Source: Amycolatopsis rubida
GTDB lineage: Bacteria; Actinomycetota; Actinomycetes; Mycobacteriales; Pseudonocardiaceae
Length of the DNA stretch: 64,000 nt
NCBI RefSeq assembly: GCF_900115345.1
Contig: NZ_FOWC01000002.1
Coordinates: 620,001 to 684,000, forward strand
Direction: 5' to 3'
Part shown: positions 9,015 through 16,734 of the stretch, one piece after another
Numbering within the stretch: position 1 is the first letter of the stretch
How the letters are laid out: each line of letters begins with the position of its first letter
Position numbers and translations under genes: made by a program
Notes under the pieces: model-generated
Database searches by the model: none
What the model was told of the DNA's origin: nothing
What the model saw: the letters and a program-made list of their open reading frames with translations, nothing else

Positions 9015-11027
9015 TCAGAACCCGATCGCGGGACAGGCGGTCGTCGTGGTCTTCGCCGGGTCGGCGACAGACGTCGCGGTCAGCCGCACGCGAGCGGTGT
9101 GCGGTGCGCCTGCCGAGCGTTTCGCATAGGCCTGGATTTGCGTCGAGCCGCCGAACTTGGCGGTGGTCAACGCGTTCGGGAGCCGGACTTCCCAGCCGCG
9201 GGTGTCCGTGGACGCGGTCAGCCGGTAGGTGTCCTGGTCGTACGGGGCTGCCGCGCCGCGTGCCGAACCCTGGTTCGACAGGCGGAAGTCGCAGGTAGCG
9301 AGGCCACCGCGGGTGAACGCGGGCAGTGCGGGCCACAACCACGCGCCGCGCGTCTGCGGTCCGGCGCCGTCGAGCGACGCGACGGTGACCGTGTACGACA
9401 GCACGCCGCGGCTGTCCCGGTCGAGGTCGGTGACGAGGAAGCGCAACCGGTTGGCCTCGTCGGTGTACTCGTAACCGCTGGACGCGCCGGTGCCCGCCTT
9501 GAACGTGGCGTCGTTGAGCTGCCGGTAGTCGCCGACAGTGATCTTGACCGGGGTGCCGTCCGGCCGGACGTAGTCGGTCAAGCCGATATCCTGCGGGTTC
9601 GCGTCCACGATCCATTCGAACGGCGCGGCGTCGCGGCTCTTGGTCTTGGCCAGCAGGACGCCGGAGTCCGGGGCGAACGAATCCGAGCCCATCCGGTCGA
9701 CGACCTCGACGCTGTAGTGGTCGTACCCGCCGCCGTCGCACTTCGGGTCCTTCGCCGGATCGCACCGGGGTGAACGGTCGCCGCCGGTGAGCGCGATCGT
9801 GATGCCCGCGTACGCGCCTTGCTCGGGCACCGCCTCCCGCGCGGTCACGCGAGCGGTGACCGGACCGGTCGTGGCGAGCTGGTTCCGGTCAAGGTTCAGG
9901 ACGGACTTCGGATCGACGATGCCGAGCTTGAGTTTGTTGCGCAGCATGTGGTGCGCGCCCATCGAACCGCCTTCGGTCGCGGGGATCTGCCAGCGCGTGT
10001 GCGGGCCGCCGGGACCGTTGAAACTGCCGCGCGACAACATTTCCCACGGTCCGGTGTAGGACCGCCGGGGCGGATCGCCGAACGGGTTGTTGTAGTTGTC
10101 GCCGATGCCGAGGATGTGGCTGAACTCGTGCGCGAACACGCCCTGGCCGGAACTTTCCGCCTGCGTCGAGGATCCGTTGGCGGCGTTGGGCCAGATGGTC
10201 GAGGCCGAGGCCCACGACGTCCACGGCACGTACCGCGTGTGCGCCCAGTTCCGCTCGCCCGGTTTGCTGCCCGGCGGGCCGAATTCGGCGGGCACGTTCT
10301 CCTTCGAGCCGAACTTCATCTCGCCGAATTCCTGCCACGTCGAGCTTTCGTCCTGGCCCGCGGAAAGGAAGAAGACGAAATCGAACTGGTCGGCGACCGG
10401 ACCGACGTCGGCGCGCCACGCGTCGCCCGCGTCCTTGCGCAGGTCCCGGGTGCAGTCGGCGTTCGCCGGGCAGTCCTCCGGCTGCATTTCCATGCCGTAC
10501 TCGAAGGATGCGCCCGGCATCCGGTAGGGGCCGAACGCGGTGAGGTCGACGCCGAACCGGCCGCCGGAGTCCTCCATCCAGTACTCGTTGATGGTGTGGC
10601 CGTGGTTCAGGGTCTCGGGTTTGTTGAGGAAATCCTGGTAGTGCTGCGCGACTTTCTCGCGCGGCAGATTGCTGGCCGACGGCGACGGATTGCCGAAGAC
10701 GGTCGAATGCGGCGGCTTCGTGACGACGAAATCCGCGTCCGGGTAGTCGGCGAGCACGACGGCGCCCTTGAACGTGCGCACGGTCGGTTTCAGCGCCGGG
10801 TCGGCCCAGTTCGTGCCGGGGACGTGACGGTAGTCCTGCCAGGTCATGCTCGCCTGGTCGGCCCAGTGCGCGGAGTCCAGCGGCGCGGGCCAGCCCTGGG
10901 TGAGCGGATCGGCCGCGGCGGTCCCGGCGAGCAACGCGGGAGCCAGCGCCGCGACCGCCACGACGACACCGACGCGGCCACGGGCGTTCCGGCTCCGGTG
11001 ATCGCGGCGGGGTAAGGGGGATTTCAT
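9015..11027 (-). CDS. Secreted M6-type (immune inhibitor A-like) metalloprotease
   Basis: This is a 670-aa exported protease. Residues 1-39 form a signal peptide (arginine-rich start, hydrophobic core VVVAVAALAPALLAGTAAA). The zinc-binding signature HEFSHILGIGD occupies residues 300-310, giving His300, Glu301, His304 and Asp310 of the HExxHxxGxxD type. A following segment (residues 330-360) contains a conserved GPWEMLSRGSFNGPGG turn typical of M6 peptidases. The C-terminal 270 residues are beta-rich and probably a substrate- or wall-binding domain. It interrupts the otherwise conserved sua5-prmC order and is an accessory insertion. Substrate unknown. Confidence 0.85.
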   Translation of the reverse strand: MKSPLPRRDHRSRNARGRVGVVVAVAALAPALLAGTAAADPLTQGWPAPLDSAHWADQASMTWQDYRHVPGTNWADPALKPTVRTFKGAVVLADYPDADFVVTKPPHSTVFGNPSPSASNLPREKVAQHYQDFLNKPETLNHGHTINEYWMEDSGGRFGVDLTAFGPYRMPGASFEYGMEMQPEDCPANADCTRDLRKDAGDAWRADVGPVADQFDFVFFLSAGQDESSTWQEFGEMKFGSKENVPAEFGPPGSKPGERNWAHTRYVPWTSWASASTIWPNAANGSSTQAESSGQGVFAHEFSHILGIGDNYNNPFGDPPRRSYTGPWEMLSRGSFNGPGGPHTRWQIPATEGGSMGAHHMLRNKLKLGIVDPKSVLNLDRNQLATTGPVTARVTAREAVPEQGAYAGITIALTGGDRSPRCDPAKDPKCDGGGYDHYSVEVVDRMGSDSFAPDSGVLLAKTKSRDAAPFEWIVDANPQDIGLTDYVRPDGTPVKITVGDYRQLNDATFKAGTGASSGYEYTDEANRLRFLVTDLDRDSRGVLSYTVTVASLDGAGPQTRGAWLWPALPAFTRGGLATCDFRLSNQGSARGAAAPYDQDTYRLTASTDTRGWEVRLPNALTTAKFGGSTQIQAYAKRSAGAPHTARVRLTATSVADPAKTTTTACPAIGF

Positions 11028-11200
11028 CCTCGCTCCTCACAGTCCGCCGGTCCGCCCGGCGGTCCCGAGGCCCGACGCTAACGGTGATCGTTAGGCGAGC
11101 GAACGAAATCCACCCCGCTGCCGCACGACGAAAGTCGGGCAGGAGCGGGGCAAAGGTGCGAATGGCCCAGCGCGGAGGCCGGACAGCACCGCGGGAAGTC

Positions 11201-11393
11201 CGTGAGGGGCACCTTCAGGGGCGCTGATTCCCTCAGAGGGTGTTTCGAAACCCGGTGGCGTGGTCGAGCGTTAGCTGTGACACCGGGGCGGCGTGGCGTT
11301 CATCGGGCGGTTGTGTGCAAGCTGCCGTGTAACACACGGATTCAGCGACTGACCACGCGGGTTTCGAAACACTCTCTCAGGGTTCCCCTCACG
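11201..11393. repeat. Intergenic palindromic repeat, copy 2, split by an insertion
   Basis: The left half starts CGTGAGGGG and continues through CTGATTCCCTCAG. The right half resumes CTCAGGGTTCCCC and ends CTCACG. Without the inserted element and one copy of CTCAG, the two halves form one imperfect palindrome of the same kind as copies 1 and 3. Confidence 0.7.
11237..11375. mobile_element. MITE-like element, 139 bp, flanked by a 5-bp direct repeat
   Basis: The terminal inverted repeats are AGGGTGTTTCGAAACCC on the left (11237-11253) and AGAGTGTTTCGAAACCC read inward from the right end (11375), with one mismatch in 17. Similarity continues inward to GCGTGGTC after a 3-base gap. The direct repeat CTCAG flanks it exactly at 11232-11236 and 11376-11380. 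The interior has no open frame of meaningful length, so any mobility would depend on a transposase elsewhere. No such transposase gene is in the window. Confidence 0.75.
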
Positions 11394-11405
11394 AACGCCC
11401 ACCGG

Positions 11406-11426
11406 CCCTGAAGGGGTCCTTCAGGG
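11406..11426. terminator. Hairpin downstream of prmC
   Basis: A perfect 9-bp stem CCCTGAAGG / CCTTCAGGG with a 3-base loop lies 20 bp after the prmC stop on the minus strand. No T tract follows. A terminator for prmC is likely by position. Confidence 0.55.
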
Positions 11427-11445
11427 GCGTTGGGCGAAGCGGGGC

Positions 11446-12312
11446 TCAGCCCAGCCGGCGAGCGGTGACGAACCGTGCGCGTCCGCTGTAGTCGGGATGA
11501 TCCTCCACCCCGGTCAGCACCCGGCGCGCCCGGACCAGCGCGGGCACCGCCGAACCGTGGGTGTCGTCGTGTTCGATCGCCAGTCCGCCGCCCGGGCGCA
11601 GCAACCGCGCGCCGGCCGCGATCGCGTGCCGGATCACCGCCAGCCCGCTTTCCTCGGCGAAGACCGCGCGCGCCGGGTCGTGTTCGCCGACCTCCGGCGG
11701 GACCGGCGTGCCCTCCGGCACGTATGGCGGGTTGCAGAGCACCAGGTCCACGAGACCGTCGAGTTCGGCGAACATCGTCGGGTCGGCGATGTCGCCGGAG
11801 TAGAGCCGGATCGGGGTGTTGCCCGCCGCGGTGTGCACGTCGGCGTTGTGCCGGGCCCAGGCGAGTGCCTGCGGATCGACGTCGACCGCGTAGACCACCG
11901 CGTCCGGGCGTTCGTGCGCCAGCGCCAGCGCCAGCGCGCCGGAGCCGGTGCACAGATCGACCACCACCGGGTATTCGCGGCCCTGGAGGAACTTCACGCC
12001 CCATTCGAGCAGCAGTTCGGTTTCCGGGCGCGGGACGAACACGCCCGCGCCGACGTTGACCGTGATGTTGCCGAGCGCGGCCCAGCCGGTCAGGTACTGC
12101 AGCGGGATCCGTTTCGCGCGCTGCGCGACCAGCTGGCCGATCGCGTCGATCACCGGCGGGTCGACCAGCGGCACCATCGGCAGCCTGCCCCGTTCGACGC
12201 CGAGCACGTGCGCGGCGATGAGATCCGCGTCCGACCGCGGCGATTCCACGCCCGCCTCGGTGAGGATCCGGGTGGCCTCCATGATGGCCAGGCGCAGCGG
12301 CTGCCGATTCAC
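11446..12312 (-). CDS. prmC: Release factor glutamine methyltransferase
   Basis: This enzyme methylates the glutamine of the GGQ motif in class I release factors, using S-adenosylmethionine. The 288-aa product has the N-terminal helical recognition domain (residues 1-90, ending QYLTGWAALG) and a Rossmann methyltransferase domain with the SAM loop DLCTGSGALALALA and the catalytic NPPY motif (LVLCNPPYVPEG). Its substrate gene prfA is about 2.1 kb away on the same strand, separated by an inserted MerR/hydrolase/oxidoreductase group. Confidence 0.94.
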   Translation of the reverse strand: MNRQPLRLAIMEATRILTEAGVESPRSDADLIAAHVLGVERGRLPMVPLVDPPVIDAIGQLVAQRAKRIPLQYLTGWAALGNITVNVGAGVFVPRPETELLLEWGVKFLQGREYPVVVDLCTGSGALALALAHERPDAVVYAVDVDPQALAWARHNADVHTAAGNTPIRLYSGDIADPTMFAELDGLVDLVLCNPPYVPEGTPVPPEVGEHDPARAVFAEESGLAVIRHAIAAGARLLRPGGGLAIEHDDTHGSAVPALVRARRVLTGVEDHPDYSGRARFVTARRLG

Positions 12313-12387
12313 TGGTCGTCCTTCACTCGTCGAAACTGCCCCCGGCGGGGGTGCTGCCCAGCGTATCGACCCCCGGCCGCGCAGACC

Positions 12388-12732
12388 TCACGCCTGGCCG
12401 AGATACCCGGACAGGACTTCGCGCCGCTGGGCGAGATCCCCGATCCGGCGGTCCACTTCGGCCAGTTCGCCGCGCAGTCTGCGCACCAGGTCGGGGCACA
12501 GGTCGAGATGCGCGGCGGGTCCGCTCGCGCAGTCGAGCATCCCGGCGATCATCTCCGTGGTGAGGCCCGCGGCCAGCAGTTTCCGGATCTGGCACACCCG
12601 GACGACGGCCTTCTCGTCATACACCCGGTAGCCGCTCGTGTTGCGCGTCGAGGTCAGCAGGCCCTGCTCGCCGTAGTACCGCAGCAGCCGCGGCGCGACG
12701 CCGGTGCGCTGCGCGAGTTCGCCGATCAGCAT
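12388..12732 (-). CDS. MerR-family transcriptional regulator
   Basis: This is a short MerR regulator (114 aa) with an N-terminal winged helix (MLIGELAQRTGVAPRLLRYY, then GYRVYDEKAV) and a long dimerisation helix. Two cysteines (LDCASG and DLCPDL, about residues 71 and 80) lie at the helix end and could bind a metal or sense thiol chemistry, by inference. It is divergent from the alpha/beta hydrolase gene at 12789. A palindrome in the shared promoter (12756-12771) is the likely operator. Confidence 0.88.
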   Translation of the reverse strand: MLIGELAQRTGVAPRLLRYYGEQGLLTSTRNTSGYRVYDEKAVVRVCQIRKLLAAGLTTEMIAGMLDCASGPAAHLDLCPDLVRRLRGELAEVDRRIGDLAQRREVLSGYLGQA

Positions 12733-12755
12733 CCGATTTTCCTCTGTTTCTGGCC

Positions 12756-12771
12756 TTCACACTGGTGTCAA
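12756..12771. promoter_or_regulatory. Candidate MerR operator in the divergent promoter
   Basis: Half-sites TTCACAC and GTGTCAA are separated by two bases and match at six of seven symmetric positions. On the minus strand this reads TTGACA as a good -35 for the MerR gene, so binding there could control both genes. Confidence 0.5.
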
Positions 12772-12788
12772 TCCTTAACGTCGCGGAC

Positions 12789-13526
12789 ATGACAGAACAT
12801 TTCGCGCCCCTCGTCGCAGGACAGGGCCCCGGCCTGCTGCTCGCCCACGGCGCGGGCGGCGGCGTGACCGCCAATTTCGGTCCGCTGCTGGACGATCTCG
12901 CCCGCACGCACACCGTGGTCGGGGCCGACTACCCGGTCGAGGGCGGCACGCTCGACGAACTGGCCGACGGACTGGTCGCGGCCGCCGTCGACGCCGGGGT
13001 CGGGAAGTTCACCGTGCTCGGCTACTCGCTCGGCACGGCCGTCGCGGTCCGCGTGGCCACCCGGTATCCCGAACGCGTGACCGGCCTCGTGCTCACCGCG
13101 GGCTTCGCCCGGCCGGACGCACGGATGGAGCTGGCGCTGGACCTGTGGGCAGAGCTGCTGAAGGGCGACCGCGCCCTGCTCGCCAAGTACCTGACGCTGA
13201 CCGCAGTCAGCGAGCCGTTCCTCGCCACGTTGACGCCGGAGCAGCTCACCGCGGCAGTCGCCGGGCTGGCCGAGTCAGTGCCCGCGGGAACGGCGTACCA
13301 GGTCGAGCTGGCGCGGAATGCCGACACCCGCGCGGAACTGGCGTCGATCGCCGTCCCGACGCTGGTGATCGCCACGACGCTGGACTCGCTCGTGCCGCCG
13401 AGGCACTCGCAGGAGCTGGCCGACGGAATTCCCGGCGCGGAGCTGGTCGAGATCTCGTCCGGGCACGGCATCGGCGAGGAAGCGCCGGAAGCCTGGCTCA
13501 CCGCGATCCGGAAGGCGCTGCGATGA
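12789..13526 (+). CDS. Alpha/beta hydrolase
   Basis: A soluble 245-aa hydrolase of the alpha/beta fold. LLLAHGAGGG supplies the oxyanion turn, GYSLGTAVAV holds the nucleophile serine, TLDSLVPPRH is near the acid, and the final histidine is in SSGHGIGEEAPE. The ATG at 12789 gives MTEHFAPLVAGQG. A GTG at 12765 is possible but falls inside the operator palindrome, and no clear ribosome site precedes either. Its stop overlaps the start of the next gene (ATGA), so the two are translated together. Substrate not predictable. Confidence 0.85.
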   Translation: MTEHFAPLVAGQGPGLLLAHGAGGGVTANFGPLLDDLARTHTVVGADYPVEGGTLDELADGLVAAAVDAGVGKFTVLGYSLGTAVAVRVATRYPERVTGLVLTAGFARPDARMELALDLWAELLKGDRALLAKYLTLTAVSEPFLATLTPEQLTAAVAGLAESVPAGTAYQVELARNADTRAELASIAVPTLVIATTLDSLVPPRHSQELADGIPGAELVEISSGHGIGEEAPEAWLTAIRKALR

Positions 13527-14296
13527 GCCGCCAGGTGGTCCTGCCGAACGAGTCGCCCGATCTGACCCCGCACCGCCTCGCCGACCTCGCCCGGCTGGCC
13601 GAGGAACTGGGGTACGAATCCGTCTGGCTGCCGGACCACGTGCTGCCGCCGGAACCGTTCGGCGAGGTCTTCGGCGGCGTGTACGAACCGCTGGCGACGC
13701 TCGCCTACCTGGCCGCGGCGACCGAACGGGTCCAGCTGGGCACGTCCGTGGTGATCGTGCCGCTGCGCGAACCGCATCTGCTGGCCAAACAGGCCGCGAC
13801 GATCGACCGGCTGTCCGGGCACCGGCTGGTGCTGGGCGTCGGCGCTGGCTGGAACGAGCCGGAGTTCGCGGAGCTCGGCGCGGATTTCCCTCGCCGCGGT
13901 GCGACTGTGGACGAGACGCTTTCATTGCTGGAGCAGCTGTTCACCACGGGGCGGGGCCGCTCCGGCGGGTACTTCGAGCCGCGGCCGGAGGGCCGGATCC
14001 CGATTCTGGTCGGCGGGAACTCGACGGTCGCGCTGCGCCGGGCGGTCCGGGCCGGGGACCAGTGGCTCAGCGCGGGTCTCTCGCCGGGGACTTTCGCGGA
14101 ACGGGTCGCGAAGCTGGACCAACTCGATCCGGAGCGGCGCGTGCGGCGGATCGCCCGGCAGCAGTTCGACGAGAAGACAGCCGTCCAGACCTACCGTGCG
14201 TATCGGGAGGCCGGGGCGGACGCGGTTGCCTTGCACTTCGGGGGTGACGAGGGATACGAGGAGCGGATGGCGGGGTTCGCGGCGGAAGTCTCGTGA
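13523..14296 (+). CDS. LLM-class F420-dependent oxidoreductase
   Basis: A 257-aa luciferase-like TIM-barrel flavin/F420 enzyme. Visible family features are LARLAEELGYESVWLPDHV (residues 20-38), the strand TERVQLGTSVVIVPLR, GHRLVLGVGAGWNEPEF and PILVGGNSTVALRRAVR. It lacks part of the usual C-terminus and is short for the family (often 280-300 aa). The ATG at 13523 overlaps the TGA of the hydrolase by the classic ATGA. Together they form a two-gene operon under the MerR regulator, probably handling a small xenobiotic or redox metabolite, by inference. Confidence 0.86.
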   Translation: MSRQVVLPNESPDLTPHRLADLARLAEELGYESVWLPDHVLPPEPFGEVFGGVYEPLATLAYLAAATERVQLGTSVVIVPLREPHLLAKQAATIDRLSGHRLVLGVGAGWNEPEFAELGADFPRRGATVDETLSLLEQLFTTGRGRSGGYFEPRPEGRIPILVGGNSTVALRRAVRAGDQWLSAGLSPGTFAERVAKLDQLDPERRVRRIARQQFDEKTAVQTYRAYREAGADAVALHFGGDEGYEERMAGFAAEVS

Positions 14297-14441
14297 GTGT
14301 CTGTCCCGGTCAGAACCGCGATAGACACGCACGACGCCCCGACACCGACTGTCCTCAGCAGACTCGTCAGCCGGAGCCGTGCACGCTTTCCGCTCTGCTG
14401 GTGTTCTTCGCACCGAGGAAATCCCCGCCGCCGCCGGAGAA

Positions 14442-15512
14442 TCAGCCAGCCTGAGCGGCGAGCCGTTCCTCCCGGTCAGCCGACGCCAGCGCGTCCAGCA
14501 CCCCGTCCAGCTCGCCGTCGAGGACCTGGTCCAGGTTGTAGGCCTTGTAGTTCACCCGGTGATCCGAAATCCGGTTCTCCGGGAAGTTGTACGTCCGCAC
14601 CCGCTCCGAACGGTCCACCGTCCGGACCTGCGAACGGCGCGCGTCCGACGCCTTCGCCGCCGCCTCTTCCTCGGCGACCTGCTGCAGCCGGGCCTGCAGC
14701 ACCTGCAGCGCCCGCGCGCGGTTCTGGATCTGCGACTTCTCGTTCTGGCACGACACGACGATCCCGGTCGGCAGGTGGGTGATCCGCACTGCCGAGTCGG
14801 TGGTGTTGACGCTCTGCCCGCCGGGACCAGACGAGCGGAACACGTCGATGCGCAGGTCGTTCGGGTCGACCTCGACCTCGACCTCTTCCGGTTCCGGGTA
14901 GATCAGCACGCCGGACGCGGACGTGTGGATGCGGCCCTGCGATTCGGTCGCGGGCACCCGCTGCACCCGGTGCACGCCGCCCTCGAACTTCAGCCTCGCC
15001 CAGACGCCTTCGACGTCCGCGGCCTTGCTCTTGAGCGACAGCGTGACGTCCTTGTAGCCGCCGAGGTCCGACTCCGTCGAGTCGAGCACCTCGGCCTTCC
15101 AGTGGTGCCGCTCGGCGTAGCGCAGGTACATCCGCAGCAGGTCGCCGGCGAACAGCGCGGATTCCTCGCCGCCTTCGCCGGATTTGATCTCCATGACGAC
15201 GTCGGAGCCGTCGTAGGGGTCGCGCGGCAGCAGCAGTTCGGTGAGTTTCGCTTCGAGCTGCGGGATTTTCGCCGTCAGCTCTTCGGCCTCGGCGGCGAAC
15301 GCCGCGTCCTCGGCCGCCAGTTCCCTGGCCGCGGACAGGTCGTCGCGGGTCTGGTCCAGCTCGCGCACCGCGCGCACGACCGGGCTCAGCTCGGCGTAGC
15401 GGCGGCCCAGTTTGCGGGCACGGGCCTGGTCGGCATGCACCGCGGGGTCGGCGAGCTGCTGTTCCAGCTGTGCGTGCTCGTCGAGCAGCCCCTTGAGCGA
15501 ACTCGAATCCAC
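14442..15512 (-). CDS. prfA: Peptide chain release factor 1
   Basis: RF1 reads UAA and UAG in the ribosomal A site and triggers peptide release. The 356-aa product has the coiled N-terminal domain, the anticodon-like recognition region near [14 protein letters not shown], and the catalytic GGQ loop in [17 protein letters not shown]. The GTG start at 15512 is preceded by AGGGAG at about 9 bases. It lies 81 bp after rpmE, with a strong terminator between them, and its GGQ glutamine is the substrate of PrmC. Confidence 0.97.
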   Translation of the reverse strand: MDSSSLKGLLDEHAQLEQQLADPAVHADQARARKLGRRYAELSPVVRAVRELDQTRDDLSAARELAAEDAAFAAEAEELTAKIPQLEAKLTELLLPRDPYDGSDVVMEIKSGEGGEESALFAGDLLRMYLRYAERHHWKAEVLDSTESDLGGYKDVTLSLKSKAADVEGVWARLKFEGGVHRVQRVPATESQGRIHTSASGVLIYPEPEEVEVEVDPNDLRIDVFRSSGPGGQSVNTTDSAVRITHLPTGIVVSCQNEKSQIQNRARALQVLQARLQQVAEEEAAAKASDARRSQVRTVDRSERVRTYNFPENRISDHRVNYKAYNLDQVLDGELDGVLDALASADREERLAAQAG

Positions 15513-15551
15513 TTCGCCGTCTCCCTCTCGCGAACAGGCCCGGACAGAACA

Positions 15552-15585
15552 ACGGCGCCCACCCGGGCGTGCGGGTGGGCGCCGT
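15552..15585 (-). terminator. Strong hairpin terminator after rpmE
   Basis: A perfect 14-bp stem (ACGGCGCCCACCCG / CGGGTGGGCGCCGT) with a 6-base loop begins 9 bp past the rpmE stop. It separates rpmE from prfA. There is only a weak T-rich tail on the minus strand (TTGTTC). Confidence 0.8.
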
Positions 15586-15593
15586 CGAACAAG

Positions 15594-15821
15594 CTACTTG
15601 GCGTCGGTCTTCTGCTGACGCTTGCCGTAGCGCTTCTCGAACCGGGCAACCCGGCCACCGGTGTCCATGATCTTCTGCTTGCCGGTGTAGAAGGGGTGGC
15701 AGTTCGAGCAGATCTCGACGTGGATCTGACCCGACTCCTTCGTGCTGCGGGTGACGAAGCTGTTCCCGCAGTTGCACGTGACGGTCGTGGCCACGTATTC
15801 GGGGTGAATACCGCTCTTCAT
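15594..15821 (-). CDS. rpmE: 50S ribosomal protein L31, zinc-binding form
   Basis: A 75-aa ribosomal protein of the bridging region between subunits. The two zinc-ligand pairs are visible as VTCNCGNSF and [13 protein letters not shown], so this is the C+ form used under zinc sufficiency. The ATG at 15821 is preceded by AGAGGAC. No zinc-free paralogue occurs in the window. Confidence 0.97.
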   Translation of the reverse strand: MKSGIHPEYVATTVTCNCGNSFVTRSTKESGQIHVEICSNCHPFYTGKQKIMDTGGRVARFEKRYGKRQQKTDAK

Positions 15822-16054
15822 GGTGTCCTCTCTCGTTGGCCCCGGGTCCCCAGTGCGGGGTGAACCGGTGCCGGACTTCAGCGGGTCATTCTGCCAGACG
15901 CGCTGGCAAGGGCTTCAACACACCCCGGTGACCAGGTATTCCGCCCCCGGTCGCGACGGCCGGCGGTGAAGGAAATTCGCATTGTACGGATTTTGTACCC
16001 GCTGGCGTGAAGCTGGCCGAGTTCGTGAATCGCTCACTTACTGGAGGTCCGGAC

Positions 16055-16579
16055 ATGCGCACGACCGACCTGCTCACCCGGCTCGCGAAGCCGGCCGCGG
16101 CGCTCGCACTCGCCGCTTCCGCCGCGGTCTTCGCGCCTGCCGCGAATGCTTCCGGCGGAATCACCGCCGCGGACGTGAACCCCGCCGCCGGAACGTTCTC
16201 GGAGCTGTCCGAGGCGAACCTGACCGGAGCCGCCGACGGCACTCCGGCCGGTGCGGTCGCCTGGTACAAGGCGCACGCCGGAAGCACCGGGTGGGAGCAC
16301 TACTGCGAGAAGGCCGCGGAGAACTCCTACGGCGTCACCGGGGTCTGGGCGTCGGCCAACGCACATTGGAACGGGGCCAGCCCGAAGCACACCAGCGGCA
16401 AGCCGCCCGCCGGTTCGTTCGTGTACTGGAACATCAGCGCCTACGGCCACGTCGGCATCGCGGACGGCAACGGCGGTTTCTACGCCACCAGCGTCGGCGG
16501 CAAGATCGGCCACGGCAGCTCCACGAGCTACTTCAACAACTACCGGGGCTGGACTCCGGCCGCTGTCCCCCGCCACTGA
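16055..16579 (+). CDS. Secreted CHAP/NlpC-like cysteine amidohydrolase
   Basis: A 174-aa exported protein with a Sec signal peptide (residues 1-32, ending PAANASG). The mature domain has the papain-like pattern of cell-wall amidases: Cys84 in EHYCEKAAENSYGVTG and His132 in YGHVGIADGNGG. The ATG at 16055 follows GGAGG at 7 bases. It interrupts the conserved rpmE-rho order and is the only plus-strand gene there. It probably cleaves peptidoglycan peptides, but the catalytic assignment is by motif only. Confidence 0.75.
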   Translation: MRTTDLLTRLAKPAAALALAASAAVFAPAANASGGITAADVNPAAGTFSELSEANLTGAADGTPAGAVAWYKAHAGSTGWEHYCEKAAENSYGVTGVWASANAHWNGASPKHTSGKPPAGSFVYWNISAYGHVGIADGNGGFYATSVGGKIGHGSSTSYFNNYRGWTPAAVPRH

Positions 16580-16581
16580 GC

Positions 16582-16615
16582 TTTCTGCCGCGCCACCTCC
16601 CCGGTGCGGCAGAAA
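16582..16615 (+). terminator. Hairpin after the CHAP-like gene
   Basis: A 10-bp stem TTTCTGCCGC / GCGGCAGAAA with a 14-base loop starts 2 bp after the stop at 16579. Confidence 0.6.
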
Positions 16616-16616
16616 A

Positions 16617-16671
16617 GTCCGTGAAGGGCTCCCTGAAGGAATCTGATTCCCGCACGGAGTCCTTCACGGAC
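16617..16671. repeat. Intergenic palindromic repeat, copy 3
   Basis: The outer arms GTCCGTGAAGG (16617-16627) and CCTTCACGGAC (16661-16671) are perfect complements. The centre GGAATCTGATTCC is shared in kind with copies 1 and 2. It lies between the convergent CHAP-like and rho genes. Confidence 0.7.
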
Positions 16672-16680
16672 CGCCACGCG

Positions 16681-16718
16681 AACCGGCCCGCCCCCAAGCC
16701 GATGGGGGCGGGCCGGTT
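16681..16718. terminator. Strong hairpin at the 3' end of rho
   Basis: A perfect 15-bp stem (AACCGGCCCGCCCCC / GGGGGCGGGCCGGTT) with an 8-base loop begins 17 bp past the rho stop. The high stability suggests bidirectional termination between rho and the convergent CHAP-like gene. Confidence 0.75.
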
Positions 16719-16734
16719 CGCGTTGCGGCGAGAC

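Larger units (their letters stand above)
11028..11445. other. 418-bp intergenic region carrying repeats and an insertion
   Basis: No gene is seen. The first 170 bases hold the M6-type protease promoter region. The remainder is an intergenic palindrome (11201-11393) split by a 139-bp MITE-like insertion, then a short hairpin (11406-11426) downstream of prmC. Confidence 0.75.

Noticed and set aside
15886..16054. A cyclic-di-AMP riboswitch before the CHAP-like gene
   Set aside because: Such switches often precede wall hydrolases in actinobacteria, but I see no matching conserved core in this 170-bp leader.
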